Shown here: one piece after another, positions 29,786 through 38,138 of the stretch
Numbering within the stretch: position 1 is the first letter of the stretch
How the letters are laid out: every line of letters begins with the position of its first letter
Position numbers and translations under genes: made by a program
Notes under the pieces: generated by a model
The model's input: only the letters and a program-made list of their open reading frames with translations
Told to the model about the DNA's origin: nothing
Databases searched by the model: none
Source of the DNA: JBAWAP01 sp049589355
GTDB taxonomy: Bacteria; Chloroflexota; Anaerolineae; VGOG01
DNA length: 45,775 nucleotides
Assembly (NCBI GenBank): GCA_049589355.1
Contig: JBAWAP010000256.1
Coordinates: 1 to 45,775, forward strand
Direction: 5' to 3'

Positions 29786-31774
29786 TCACGATAACTGTGG
29801 CACTTTGGCGCTATAGAGATTCACTGGCAGACCAGCCTCCATGGCCGCCAGGAACTGCTGCATCAGCCTGTCGCCGCTCTTGCCGAAGCGAGTGGGGTCA
29901 TACTCCACCAGACCCAAAGCGGCCCGCTTCTTGTCTATGTGCTCCAGAGCCTTGCGGACGGCCTCCTCGGGGTCGGGGATGAACTCCAGCTTTCCGCCGA
30001 CCCTCTCCTCCCAGCCTTCGCTGATGAAGCGATCCACGATGGGGCTGTTGGCCACCGGCGATTCGCTGCCAAAGATGGTGTACACTCCTGAGCCGACGAA
30101 GTAGCAACCAATGGAGATGGCCTTCTCACTCATCCACTCCGGGGCGAATCCCACCCCTGGGATGTCGGCGATGTCATCGCCCAGTCCACCCTCGGAGGCC
30201 ATCTGGCTCAGGGTGGTGAGGATACGGGTGTTATCCACGCAACTGCCAACGTGCAGCACCGGCGGGATGCCCACCGCCTCGCAGATTTCCCGCAGCCCGG
30301 GCCCGGCGTACTGGGCTGCCTCTGGCGACAAAAGCCCGTACTTGGCACAGGCGATGGCCCCGCAACCGGTCATTACCACCAAGACGTCGTTCTTGATCAA
30401 CTCGCGGGTAATGTATTCGTGAGCGGCATCCTGGCAGGTGCGGGGATTGTTGCAGCCCACCACCCCCGCCACGCCGCGCAGCCTCCCCTGCACCACGGCG
30501 TCGTTCAGCGGGCGGAAGGAGCCCCGATAGAAGCCACCCAGAGCGTAGTTAATGTACTCGTGGGAGAAGCCGGCCACCAACTGGTTGACCTCCTTCGGGA
30601 TGCGCGTCTCCTTACGGTTGGGGAAGTTGTCAATTCCCATCTTCACGATCTGTTTGGCGATCTCCAGGGCGCGATGCTCGTCGAACTCGACGTGAGTGGC
30701 CCCTTCGATGCGCGCCTTGGGGGAAGTAGTGACCAAGGTGGTGTGGAAACGGTCGGTTAGGGGAACAAGAGCCTGCATTATGCACTGGATGTCAACCACC
30801 ATAAGCTCGATGGCGCCGGTCATAACGGCCAGCTCCTGGCTTAGGAAGTTGCCCACGGTGGGCACCCCCTGGCGCATCAGCGTCTCGTTGGCCGTGCAAC
30901 AGATGCCTGCCAGGTTAATCCCCTTCGCCCCCTTCGATTTGGCATACTCGATCATCTCCGGATCATTCACCGCCACCAGGATCATCTCCGAGAGGGTCGG
31001 CTCGTGGCCGTGGATGACGATATTGATCTCGTCCTCGCTCAGGGCTCCCATGTTGGCCCTGGCCACGAGGGGAACTGGGGAGCCGAACAGGATGTCGGTG
31101 ATGTCGGTGGAGAGCATCGAGCCACCCCATCCGTCGGCCAGGGAATTCCTTAGCCCGGCCATCAAGATGCTATCGTAGTCCTGATCGGTCCCCACGTTGG
31201 TGCGGTGCATAATGTCCACCACCTCCCGGTCTATGCCCCGGGGGGCGATGCCAAGTTTGCGCCAAATGCCCTGCCGCTTTTTGGGGGCGCGCTGGAGGTA
31301 GATCAACTCTCCCTTCTGCTGGCCGAATTGGGCCAGGGCCTTCTCCGCTACCTCCTTGGCGATTTCCGTGGTCTCCCGGCCTTGAATAGCTACCCCCAAC
31401 AGCTCCGCCACCTCTAGCAGCTTGTTCACGTCGCGGATAGTGTAATCCGGGGCCTCCCCCTCAGCGGCGGCGAGGAGGGTCAGGGCCATGTCGCGGCCGT
31501 GGTCGGAGTGGGCGGCGGCACCGGCGGCTACCATGCGGGCCAGGTTGCGGGCGGCTACTGTCTCGATAGTGGCCCCACAGATCCCCGTTTGGCCTTCCTT
31601 AACCAGGCGGCAGGGGCCCATGGAGCAGTTCCTACAGCAAGCCCCCTTGCTTCCAATGGGGCATGGCTTCATTGCTTCGGCGCGAGAGAACGCAGTGGAA
31701 ATGCCCTCGGCCTCGGAAATCTCCAGCATAGTCTTAATGGTTGGATCTATGGTCTTGTTATTCGCCATTATCAT
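29786..31774 (-). CDS. cooS: carbon monoxide dehydrogenase catalytic subunit, Ni-Fe-S
   Basis: A 662-residue homodimeric CODH (AcsA/CooS type) that reduces CO2 to CO for AcsB. The D-cluster cysteines C38 and C46 and the B-cluster C47, C50, C55, C66 are visible in CPIGSKGACCRNCSMGPC and GICG. C-cluster ligands: His in HGHEP (255-257), the ICC at 292-293, C331 (DIQC), C441 (GCNNP), C471 (TGCGAIAC) and C512 (GSCVDN). Length and motifs are normal for the family. AAAGAGGAAC precedes the ATG. An HMA-like small gene lies upstream and a TA operon downstream; no CooC or CooF-like maturation gene is next to it. Confidence 0.97.
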   Translation of the reverse strand: MIMANNKTIDPTIKTMLEISEAEGISTAFSRAEAMKPCPIGSKGACCRNCSMGPCRLVKEGQTGICGATIETVAARNLARMVAAGAAAHSDHGRDMALTLLAAAEGEAPDYTIRDVNKLLEVAELLGVAIQGRETTEIAKEVAEKALAQFGQQKGELIYLQRAPKKRQGIWRKLGIAPRGIDREVVDIMHRTNVGTDQDYDSILMAGLRNSLADGWGGSMLSTDITDILFGSPVPLVARANMGALSEDEINIVIHGHEPTLSEMILVAVNDPEMIEYAKSKGAKGINLAGICCTANETLMRQGVPTVGNFLSQELAVMTGAIELMVVDIQCIMQALVPLTDRFHTTLVTTSPKARIEGATHVEFDEHRALEIAKQIVKMGIDNFPNRKETRIPKEVNQLVAGFSHEYINYALGGFYRGSFRPLNDAVVQGRLRGVAGVVGCNNPRTCQDAAHEYITRELIKNDVLVVMTGCGAIACAKYGLLSPEAAQYAGPGLREICEAVGIPPVLHVGSCVDNTRILTTLSQMASEGGLGDDIADIPGVGFAPEWMSEKAISIGCYFVGSGVYTIFGSESPVANSPIVDRFISEGWEERVGGKLEFIPDPEEAVRKALEHIDKKRAALGLVEYDPTRFGKSGDRLMQQFLAAMEAGLPVNLYSAKVPQLS

Positions 31775-31797
31775 GTTCCTCTTTCTAGCATAAGATA

Positions 31798-31892
31798 AGA
31801 CCTCCGAGGTCTCCAGTAGAGCCTCACCGCGTGCAGACTATGTCGTATTCGCTGTCAACTCATATTGTGCAAACACAAGACCTCGGAGGTCT
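31798..31892. repeat. inverted pair of AGACCTCCGAGGTCT palindromes upstream of cooS
   Basis: AGACCTCCGAGGTCT (31798-31812) and AGACCTCGGAGGTCT (31878-31892) are reverse complements and each is palindromic. They fill the 128-base HMA-cooS spacer. A TTGACA occurs between them on the minus strand, but without a good -10 partner. Confidence 0.8.
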
Positions 31893-31902
31893 AGGCCACT
31901 AA

Positions 31903-32235
31903 CTAATACTTACGGAAGTCTCCGGACATTTGCAGGTCGAGCACGTTGGTCTCGGTTACCCGTCTTGTCACCTTGAACCAGGCGGAATCGTCCTCCTTGC
32001 CCTCTGGCGGGTTGGGAACTTCCCAGTCCTCTCCTGGCCCATAGCCCGCTGCTCGAAGGGTCTCTTCTATCGCGCCTGACTCCAGACGGGCCGAGTCATA
32101 GCCAACGATGACTCGCTTGAAAGCGCTGCTGGCCAGGACCTCCTCCACGCCATCCAACCGCAGCAAAGCTTCACGCACAGCTTTGACGTGATGGTCGGCG
32201 TACATCTTTGGTACGCGCAACAAAGTCTTCTCCAC
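31903..32235 (-). CDS. HMA-like metal-binding-fold protein without CxxC
   Basis: A 110-residue protein; GTG 32235 was chosen for AAGGAGG ten bases upstream. The first 65 residues have the ferredoxin-like HMA/CopZ fold (TLLRVPKMYADHHVKAVREA, LDGVEEVLAS, RVIVGYDSARLES, IEETLRAAGY). The metal loop, normally MxCxxC, reads MYADHH, so metal, if bound, would use Met/Asp/His. The tail (WFKVTRRVTETNVLDLQMSG) is unfamiliar. Between fhs and cooS, it could help deliver nickel to CODH/ACS; that is inference from position only. Confidence 0.75.
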   Translation of the reverse strand: MEKTLLRVPKMYADHHVKAVREALLRLDGVEEVLASSAFKRVIVGYDSARLESGAIEETLRAAGYGPGEDWEVPNPPEGKEDDSAWFKVTRRVTETNVLDLQMSGDFRKY

Positions 32236-32297
32236 GTTTGTGTTTCCTCCTTCAATCAATTCAAATATCTAATATCCGCCAGGACAGACTACTGGCT

Positions 32298-32326
32298 ATT
32301 ATACCACATACCCACTGTCTGCGAAA
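32298..32326 (-). promoter_or_regulatory. possible promoter for the HMA-like gene and cooS
   Basis: A TATAAT box on the minus strand (32303-32298) lies 63 bases upstream of the HMA start; the -35 region at 17-base spacing (TTTCGC) is poor. Only the -10 box is convincing. Confidence 0.4.
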
Positions 32327-32357
32327 ATCACATGATTGCAGGCTTCTATCGCTCGAA

Positions 32358-32387
32358 GGCGGGGAGAGCGCCATTGCTCTCCCCGCC
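32358..32387 (-). terminator. strong hairpin after fhs
   Basis: GGCGGGGAGAGC (32358-32369) and GCTCTCCCCGCC (32376-32387) form a perfect 12-bp stem with a 6-base loop; outer CTATCG/CGATAG can extend it. It lies 24 bases past the fhs stop. There is no T-tract, so it may be an attenuator or RNA-stability element rather than a classic terminator. Confidence 0.6.
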
Positions 32388-32411
32388 TCGATAGCACGGG
32401 GGGCTAAGACT

Positions 32412-34280
32412 CTAGGATAGCCCCAGCACCTTGCCGGTCTCCAGGTCAATATCAATATTCATGAAGACCGGGCGGGAGGGCAGGCCGGGCATGGTGCGCA
32501 TGGTGCCGCACAGCGGGTAGAGGAAGCCGGCCCCCACCGAGGCCCGGATGTCACGGACCGGCAGACGATAGTTCCTGGGCACGCCCTTCCAAGCCGGATC
32601 GTGCGACAGCGAGAGGTGGGTCTTGGCCGTGTTGATAGGCAGTTTATCGTAGCCCAGGTCGGTGTACAGCTTGATCTTGGCCTCGGCGGCTGGGTCGTAG
32701 TCCACCCCATCTGCGCCGTAGACCTTGGTGGCGAGGGTCTCGATCTTGTCCTTGATGGAAATATCCAGTGGGTAAAGGAATTTGAAGTTCGTGGGCCTCT
32801 CACAGGCCGCCACCACTGCCTCAGCCAGCTCGGCACCCCCCTCCTCACCCTTGGCCCACACCTGGCTGACGAAGGCACCCTCGGCCCCGGCCTCGACGGC
32901 GGCCTTCTTGACCACCGCGATCTCGGCGTCGGTGTCGGTGACGAACTTGTTGACTGCCACCACCACCGGAATGCCGAACTGGAGGGCGATCTTGATGTTG
33001 GCTTCCAGGTTGGCCAGGCCCTTTTCCAGGAGGGCCAGGTTTTCCTGCTTATAGGCCGGGTCGAGCGGTACGCCCGCCACCACCTTGGGGCCGCCACCGT
33101 GCATCTTGAGGGCTCGCACGCTGGCCACGATGACCACACAGTTGGGGATGAGCCCCGAGTAGCGGCACTTGATGTCGAAGAACTTCTCCATACCGCAGTC
33201 GGCACCGAACCCTGACTCAGTGACCAGGTAGCCCCCCGAGGCCAGCTTGATGCCGATTTGGTCGGCAACGATGGACGAGTTGCCGTGAGCGATGTTGGCA
33301 AAAGGCCCGGCGTGGACGAAAGCAGGGCTGCCGGCCAGGGTCTGCATCAGGTTGGGCATGAGAGCATCTTTCATCAACACAGTCATGGCCCCCGCCACAC
33401 CCAGGTCCTCGGCTGTGACAGGGTTTCGTTTCGTGTCGGTGCCAATGACGATGCGCCCAATCCGCTCCCGCAGGTCCTTCAGACTGGTGGCCAGGGCCAG
33501 GATGGCCATCACCTCGCTGGAGACGGTGATGTCGTAGCCTGACTGGCGAGGCCGGCCATCGTCTTTGGTGCCCAGTCCGACAATGACATTACGCAACGCC
33601 CGGTCGTTGACGTCCACCACCCGGTTCCAGGTAATGGCATAGGGGTCAATGTCCAGGCGGAAGAAACGGCGCCGTTCCTCAGGCGTCAGCTCCGAGGGCT
33701 TCTTCGCCGAGAGGCCGAGCTTTTTCAGTCGAACGTGCATCCAGGGGGCGAACTCGTCCTTGGGGCATAGCGCTTTGGCCAGGCGCTCATCACTCATCGC
33801 ATCCTCGTGCATGATGCGAGCGTCAATGGCCGCCGCCAACAGGTTGTGGGCCGCGCCTACGGCGTGGATGTCACCGGTCAAATGCAGGTTGAAGTCCTCC
33901 ATCGGCACGATCTGGGCGTACCCACCGCCGGCCGCGCCACCCTTAATGCCAAAGGTCGGCCCCTGGGAAGGCTGGCGGATGCAAGTGAAGACCTTTTTGC
34001 CCAGGTAGTGCAGCCCCTGGCTGACGCCGATGGTGGTGACAGTCTTCCCTTCGCCTAGTGGCGTAGGTGTAATGGCCGTCACATCAACGTACTTACCATT
34101 GGGCCGGTCCTTGAGCCGCTCAAGCACATCCAGGTGGGCTTTGGCCTTGTACTTGCCGTACAGGTCCAGGTCATCCTCGGTGAGGCCCAGTTCGGCAGCG
34201 ACCTCACGAATGGGTCTCAACTGAGCTGCCTGAGCGATCTCGATGTCGCTGGGTACAGGCGATTTAACGTCTACTATCAT
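32412..34280 (-). CDS. fhs: formate-tetrahydrofolate ligase
   Basis: A 622-residue enzyme that uses ATP to join formate to THF, the first folate step of the methyl branch. Visible: the ATP loop PTPLGEGKT (72-80) and downstream RQPSQGPTFGIKGGAAGGGY, plus late family segments such as VVAVNKFVTDTDAEI. It is longer than the common bacterial form (about 556 residues) because of an insert around RFFRLDIDPYAITWNRVVDV; this length is like the synthetase domain of eukaryotic C1-THF synthase. Its own promoter lies at 34347-34375 and a strong hairpin follows the stop. Confidence 0.96.
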   Translation of the reverse strand: MIVDVKSPVPSDIEIAQAAQLRPIREVAAELGLTEDDLDLYGKYKAKAHLDVLERLKDRPNGKYVDVTAITPTPLGEGKTVTTIGVSQGLHYLGKKVFTCIRQPSQGPTFGIKGGAAGGGYAQIVPMEDFNLHLTGDIHAVGAAHNLLAAAIDARIMHEDAMSDERLAKALCPKDEFAPWMHVRLKKLGLSAKKPSELTPEERRRFFRLDIDPYAITWNRVVDVNDRALRNVIVGLGTKDDGRPRQSGYDITVSSEVMAILALATSLKDLRERIGRIVIGTDTKRNPVTAEDLGVAGAMTVLMKDALMPNLMQTLAGSPAFVHAGPFANIAHGNSSIVADQIGIKLASGGYLVTESGFGADCGMEKFFDIKCRYSGLIPNCVVIVASVRALKMHGGGPKVVAGVPLDPAYKQENLALLEKGLANLEANIKIALQFGIPVVVAVNKFVTDTDAEIAVVKKAAVEAGAEGAFVSQVWAKGEEGGAELAEAVVAACERPTNFKFLYPLDISIKDKIETLATKVYGADGVDYDPAAEAKIKLYTDLGYDKLPINTAKTHLSLSHDPAWKGVPRNYRLPVRDIRASVGAGFLYPLCGTMRTMPGLPSRPVFMNIDIDLETGKVLGLS

Positions 34281-34346
34281 GTGTGTGCCTCCTTATGAAA
34301 TGTTTTTGATTGCTTGGACCTATCTGGCTGCTCGCAACATCGCGTT

Positions 34347-34375
34347 ATATTACCACAGGGAAGAGGGATTGTCAA
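34347..34375 (-). promoter_or_regulatory. sigma-70 promoter of fhs
   Basis: On the minus strand TTGACA (34375-34370), 17 bases, TAATAT (34352-34347), about 67 bases upstream of the fhs ATG. So fhs can be transcribed separately from folD. Confidence 0.7.
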
Positions 34376-34388
34376 ACTGATTACTTCC

Positions 34389-34473
34389 GTCATTGCGAGC
34401 GACCGTAGGGAGCGAAGCAATCCCTTACGTCGCGATCTGGAGGTTGCTTCGTCGCTTCGTTCCTCGCAATGAC
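34389..34473. repeat. GTCATTGCGAG dispersed inverted repeat (MITE-like)
   Basis: GTCATTGCGAG (34389-34399) and CTCGCAATGAC (34463-34473) end an 85-bp element with inner GAAGCAATCC/GGTTGCTTCG pairing. This is a very common dispersed bacterial repeat. It ends two bases before the folD stop. Confidence 0.85.
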
Positions 34474-34474
34474 A

Positions 34475-35356
34475 CTAGCGCGCTATCTGCCGTCTGGCCG
34501 CCTCGATCACGTTTTTCACGAGCATGATGTTGGTCATGGGGCCCGTGCCGCCAGGCACCGGGGTGATCATCGCGGCTACCTCGACAGCTTCAGCGTAGGC
34601 CACGTCGCCCACCATCTTGCCCTCTACATCGTTGACGCCAAAGTCAATGACCACCGCCCCTGGCTTGATCCAGTCGCCTCGGATCATCTCAGGCCGACCC
34701 ACAGCCGCGCACAGGATGTCTCCCTGGCGGCAAACGGCCGGCAAGTCCGCGGTGCGGGAGTGGCAGACGGTGACAGTGGCGTTCTCGCGCAGCAACAGCA
34801 GAGCCATCGGCTTGCCGACGATGCTGGATCGGCCCACCACCACGGCGTGCTTGCCATTGAATTCGACGCCGTAGCGGCGCATCAGCTCCATGCCGCCAGC
34901 CGGGGTGGCTGGCACGAAAAACGGCCCCACGCCAGCGGGTCGCCCAGCCGGAGCCGCGAGCGCCAGCCGTCCAGCATTGACGTCGTGCACGCCGTCCACA
35001 TCCTTGTCAGGCGACAGGGCCGCCTTGACTGCCGCTTCGTCAATCCCTTTAGGCATCGGCTCTTGCACCATGATGCCGTGGACGATGGGGTCCGCGTTCA
35101 GCTTGGCGACCAAAGCCACCAACTCCTCTTGGGTGGCCGTCTTGGGCAACACGTGGAGTTGGGCTTCCATGCCTCGACCGGCCATCGTTTTCGTGATAGC
35201 GTTGGCGTACCACACGGAGGCCGGGTCCTCGCCAGCTCTCACCACAGCGACGGTGGGAGTAACACCGTACTTCTCCTTGAATGCGGCGACCTCTTCATCT
35301 AGCTCTGCGCGCATGGTCTTGGCCAGAGCTTGACCATCCAGAATCATTGCGGTCAT
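34475..35356 (-). CDS. folD: methylene-THF dehydrogenase FolD lacking the cyclohydrolase lysine
   Basis: A 293-residue FolD-fold protein. The folate site keeps Tyr50 and Lys56 in SVWYANAITK and KDVDGVHDVN; the nucleotide site reads VVGRSSIVGKPMALLLL. Compared with E. coli FolD (SQIYVASKRK), the catalytic Lys54 (Lys56 in human MTHFD) is Ile54 here, codon ATC at 35197-35195. This Lys is needed for the cyclohydrolase step but not for dehydrogenation, so the enzyme is probably dehydrogenase-only, as in yeast Mtd1. FchA, encoded about 1 kb upstream in the same direction, would supply the cyclohydrolase. AAAGGAG lies seven bases before the ATG, which overlaps the preceding stop (ATGA). Confidence 0.95.
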   Translation of the reverse strand: MTAMILDGQALAKTMRAELDEEVAAFKEKYGVTPTVAVVRAGEDPASVWYANAITKTMAGRGMEAQLHVLPKTATQEELVALVAKLNADPIVHGIMVQEPMPKGIDEAAVKAALSPDKDVDGVHDVNAGRLALAAPAGRPAGVGPFFVPATPAGGMELMRRYGVEFNGKHAVVVGRSSIVGKPMALLLLRENATVTVCHSRTADLPAVCRQGDILCAAVGRPEMIRGDWIKPGAVVIDFGVNDVEGKMVGDVAYAEAVEVAAMITPVPGGTGPMTNIMLVKNVIEAARRQIAR

Positions 35357-35799
35357 TTGTCATCTCCTTTCGTCTCTCGGATCGTCCTCGCCAGAGCGGG
35401 GGACCTTTCGGCCGGAACTTTATAGGTCAAGACAGGGTGTTCTGTCTCCTCCCGTTCGCGCATCGGGTCGAGGACGTAGCGCTGGTACAGCTTTGCTCTG
35501 ATCTCTTTGTAAGAATCGCCCTCGACGGTGTAGATCTCCTCGGAGAGGCGGTAACGGTCGGCGTGATCGGCGAAGACTTCGTCGTACTCTTCCAGTGCGG
35601 GACCGAAGATGCCGTATTTGTCTGCTTTCTTGTCAATAGCTTTCCAGTCACGCCAATTAACCTTCTCTTCCCCTGGCCCGATGACAGGGAAGGCGTAGGT
35701 GTTACCACTATCGAGCTCCCTCTCATAGACGACGCCCAATGGTTCCCACGAATTCGTCTGGTCGTTCTTCCTCGTGATGATTCTGTACCGAGTTAGCAT
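35353..35799 (-). CDS. hypothetical protein, second of an unknown pair
   Basis: A 148-residue soluble protein I do not recognise. ATG 35799 was chosen for GGAGAGG just upstream. It opens LTRYRIITRKNDQTNSWEPL and contains FPVIGPGEEKVNWRDWKAID and HADRYRLSEEIYTVEGDSYK, mixed alpha/beta in pattern and very polar. It overlaps the upstream unknown gene by seven bases and folD by four, so it is firmly in the fchA-folD operon. A toxin-antitoxin role for the pair is possible, as such modules sit elsewhere in this cluster. Confidence 0.7.
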   Translation of the reverse strand: MLTRYRIITRKNDQTNSWEPLGVVYERELDSGNTYAFPVIGPGEEKVNWRDWKAIDKKADKYGIFGPALEEYDEVFADHADRYRLSEEIYTVEGDSYKEIRAKLYQRYVLDPMREREETEHPVLTYKVPAERSPALARTIRETKGDDK

Positions 35800-36290
35800 A
35801 GTAACCTCTCCGTGCACAACTTCTTCAGTTGTGAGAGCAGCCTGCGAGCTCTGCCGACTTCTTCTACCGTTGGCTCAAGGAACGGGAGCGAAAGCCGCGA
35901 CTCAAGCAAACGATCGTAGTCGAACCGGGTCGTGTTGGTCCGAACCAGTGCGCTCAGGCCAATCTGTTCTCCTAACTGCTCTTCGATCACCCGTTGCAGA
36001 TAGGTGTACTCCGTTATCAGTCCTTCTATATGGGCATCCTCATTGTCTTGCAGGAAAGCCTTGATCTTCCGACGAGACCTGGTCAGCAGTTGTCTATCCC
36101 GCTCCAGCAGGATACGCACCTCAACTACTTCGTGCAGCAGAGCGCTGGTGCCGTAGTAGCATCCGCTGGCGATGTCAACGTAGGTCTGGGAGTCTGTCCC
36201 TTGCAGGATGGCCACGTAGCGATGGGCGTTCTCTATGTCCCCTGCGGTGACGTTGTGCTGCTCGATAGCCTCGTGGTCAAAGTCCGCCAA
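35793..36290 (-). CDS. hypothetical helical protein, first of an unknown pair
   Basis: A 165-residue, mostly helical protein I do not recognise. Notable segments are TYVDIASGCYYGTSALLHEV, VVEVRILLERDRQLLTRSRR and LITEYTYLQRVIEEQLGEQI. The start is TTG 36290, with GAGAGG upstream, 13 bases after the fchA stop. It overlaps the next unknown gene by seven bases. The compact, overlapping pair between fchA and folD looks like a co-evolved unit; no folate or C1 motif is visible. Confidence 0.65.
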   Translation of the reverse strand: MADFDHEAIEQHNVTAGDIENAHRYVAILQGTDSQTYVDIASGCYYGTSALLHEVVEVRILLERDRQLLTRSRRKIKAFLQDNEDAHIEGLITEYTYLQRVIEEQLGEQIGLSALVRTNTTRFDYDRLLESRLSLPFLEPTVEEVGRARRLLSQLKKLCTERLLC

Positions 36291-36303
36291 TGGGAAGGGC
36301 CTC

Positions 36304-36930
36304 TCACAGCTTCTCCACTACCAAGTCGTAGACCTCATCTCTCATAGCTGGCTTGCCTGCAAGCAGAGCGCCCAGCTTGGCCCTGTTCTCAGCCACGAAT
36401 GTTTCGTCCTTGATCCACGCCAGGTTGATGAGGACGTTAAGGGCAGCGCTGCGCAGGCCGGCCTCTGCCATCAGGATGGCTACCCCTGCATCGCTGACGG
36501 CGTTGACATTACCCTTCTCGGCCGTTGGCCGGCAGAGGTCCATGACTTTTACACAGGCCTCAGCCACTCGCATCGGTACATCGGTCGCAGCCTTGAGGGC
36601 CCTTTGCATAGCGGCAGTACGAGCGGCCTCCTCCTCTTCAGTAGCGCGAGGCATCTTCATGGCCGTGGAAACCTCTGTGTAGACTTCCACGTCGGCCTCT
36701 AGTAGCTCGACCAGTTCCTTGCGTAGGGCCTCCGATTGGCCCAGCATGGCCTCGATATCTTCCTGCACGTCGGCGTATTTCTTCTTGCCCACGGTCAGAT
36801 TGCAGACCATGCTGATCAAGGCTGCACCCAAAGCGCCCGATAGGGCCGCCACACTTCCTCCACCAGGGGCGGGAGCCGAACTGGCTAGCTCATCCAGGAA
36901 GGTAGTTACAGGTTTCTGGGTTAACATCAT
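36304..36930 (-). CDS. fchA: methenyl-THF cyclohydrolase FchA
   Basis: A 208-residue protein of the formiminotransferase-cyclodeaminase family in its bacterial single-domain form. Diagnostic segments: FLDELASSAPAPGGGSVAAL (N-terminal), GALGAALISMVCNLTVGKKK, KGNVNAVSDAGVAILMAEAG and AALNVLINLAWIKD. It converts methenyl-THF and formyl-THF in the methyl branch of the Wood-Ljungdahl pathway. ATG 36930 follows GGGAGGAACA; ATG 36927 is equally possible. It is the first gene after the divergent region and sits behind a plausible promoter. It should complement the folD enzyme that lacks the cyclohydrolase Lys. Confidence 0.95.
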   Translation of the reverse strand: MMLTQKPVTTFLDELASSAPAPGGGSVAALSGALGAALISMVCNLTVGKKKYADVQEDIEAMLGQSEALRKELVELLEADVEVYTEVSTAMKMPRATEEEEAARTAAMQRALKAATDVPMRVAEACVKVMDLCRPTAEKGNVNAVSDAGVAILMAEAGLRSAALNVLINLAWIKDETFVAENRAKLGALLAGKPAMRDEVYDLVVEKL

Positions 36931-36949
36931 TGTTCCTCCCTTCATTGGT

Positions 36950-36979
36950 GTAATACTAAGACGAACTGGAGATGGTCAA
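36950..36979 (-). promoter_or_regulatory. putative promoter of the fchA-folD operon
   Basis: TTGACC (36979-36974) and TATTAC (36955-36950) on the minus strand with 18-base spacing, immediately upstream of fchA. Moderate match to sigma-70 consensus. Confidence 0.5.
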
Positions 36980-37511
36980 CAAAGGGGTCAATTCCCAAAA
37001 TCGTGAGGGTTGGAGAGGATACCTTACGGTAGAGCGGTGATTGGAAGCTGGATGAGCAGCTTGGCTCACCCTTTCTGCTAAACACTGCTGCATTGGGATT
37101 TGGTTGTGGCCTAAGTAGCGGAGTTTGAGAGCTAGATCTCCAAGAGGAGTGAGCTCGTAGATGTGCTTGGTTTGGCTGAGGGGCACGCTCTCCTCCAGAG
37201 CTGGAATGATAAGAATTAGATGACCATTACTAGTTGACAGCATAAAGAGACAGGTTTCTCTGCCCGTCTCTCGGTCTGGGTATTGTATCACAGAATTCTA
37301 TAAGATGCAAATAGTCAATACCCCATCGGTAGGGGATGGACATTTTGATGGGAATGGGGTAGAATAGCGTATCGAAAAACATCCCGAAAACAGCTCAAAG
37401 CGGTCCAGAACGGTCCGGTACAGCTCACTGAGAGGGTTTTTCGATGGTCTCTACACTATAATCGCGTTGGCTCGACCATAATATACACGATAGCATACAA
37501 GGAGATGTGAG
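36980..37511. other. divergent intergenic region between minus- and plus-strand blocks
   Basis: This is where transcription direction switches. A minus-strand frame of 111 codons (36956-37291) has no ribosome site and no recognisable domain, so I do not call it. On the plus side GCGGTCCAGAACGGTCCGGT (about 37395-37414) repeats CGGTCC one helical turn apart, a possible operator; a TATAAT at 37457-37462 lacks a good -35; and AAGGAG precedes the S-component ATG. A short CCCC/GGGG hairpin lies near 37321. Confidence 0.5.
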
Positions 37512-38138
37512 ATGAAAAGTCGCTTTACCACCCGGGATTTGGTTTACATCGCCGTTTTCGGTGCCCTGTGGGGGGTGCTGGAAATGACCCTTGGCTCTTA
37601 CCTGCACCTTATCTTCCCCTCTCTAGCTACCCCTCTGGTGGGGGTCGGCACGATCATGACCGCTATGGGCATGGTTGTGGCCCTGATAGGGCGTCTCTTC
37701 ATCCCCAAGACTGGCTCGGTGCTGATGATCGGCCTGGTGGTGGCCATCTTGAAGGCGCTAAGCATCAGCGGCGTGAAGCTTCCAGCCATGCTTGCTATTA
37801 TCATCGAGAGCCTGTTGGCGGAGTTGGGACTCTTACTTTTCAGGAAGCCAAGTCGGGGGGGATTCATGCTGGCCGGCTGCCTGGCGGTGCTGTGGACTTT
37901 CTTCCACAAATTCTTCGCCTCTTACGTCTTCCTCGGCCGGGGCATCTACGACGTTTACCTGGGGATGCTCAAGGAGGGGTCTCAGGCGCTGGGCATCGGG
38001 ATGGGTTACGCCCTGGCCATCGTCGCTGCGTTCCTCCTAATACGCATCTTGGTTGGCGGTCTGGCGGGGTGGCTCGCCTGGGAGTTAGGGCGGGCCGTAC
38101 GGGCTCGGCTGACCGAGGCCGAGAGGAATGTAGAGTGA
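37512..38138 (+). CDS. ECF transporter S component, substrate unknown
   Basis: A 208-residue membrane protein with about six helices and the typical S-component opening FTTRDLVYIAVFGALWGVLE, where an Ala-rich first helix contacts EcfT. These proteins bind a vitamin or metal on the outside. The substrate cannot be read; cobalamin or thiamine precursors would fit an organism with a corrinoid pathway. AAGGAG lies seven bases before the ATG. Its stop overlaps the EcfT start (GTGA). No EcfA ATPase is nearby, so it must share ATPases encoded elsewhere (group II style) or use the T subunit alone. Confidence 0.85.
   Translation: MKSRFTTRDLVYIAVFGALWGVLEMTLGSYLHLIFPSLATPLVGVGTIMTAMGMVVALIGRLFIPKTGSVLMIGLVVAILKALSISGVKLPAMLAIIIESLLAELGLLLFRKPSRGGFMLAGCLAVLWTFFHKFFASYVFLGRGIYDVYLGMLKEGSQALGIGMGYALAIVAAFLLIRILVGGLAGWLAWELGRAVRARLTEAERNVE

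Noticed and set aside
36956..37291. A 111-codon minus-strand frame upstream of fchA
   Set aside because: No ribosome site, no family resemblance, and it overlaps the putative fchA promoter; treated as intergenic.
37568..38134. Upstream extension of the EcfT frame
   Set aside because: This part lies within the S-component gene in another frame and reads as low-complexity Gly/His/Arg sequence; EcfT starts at GTG 38135.
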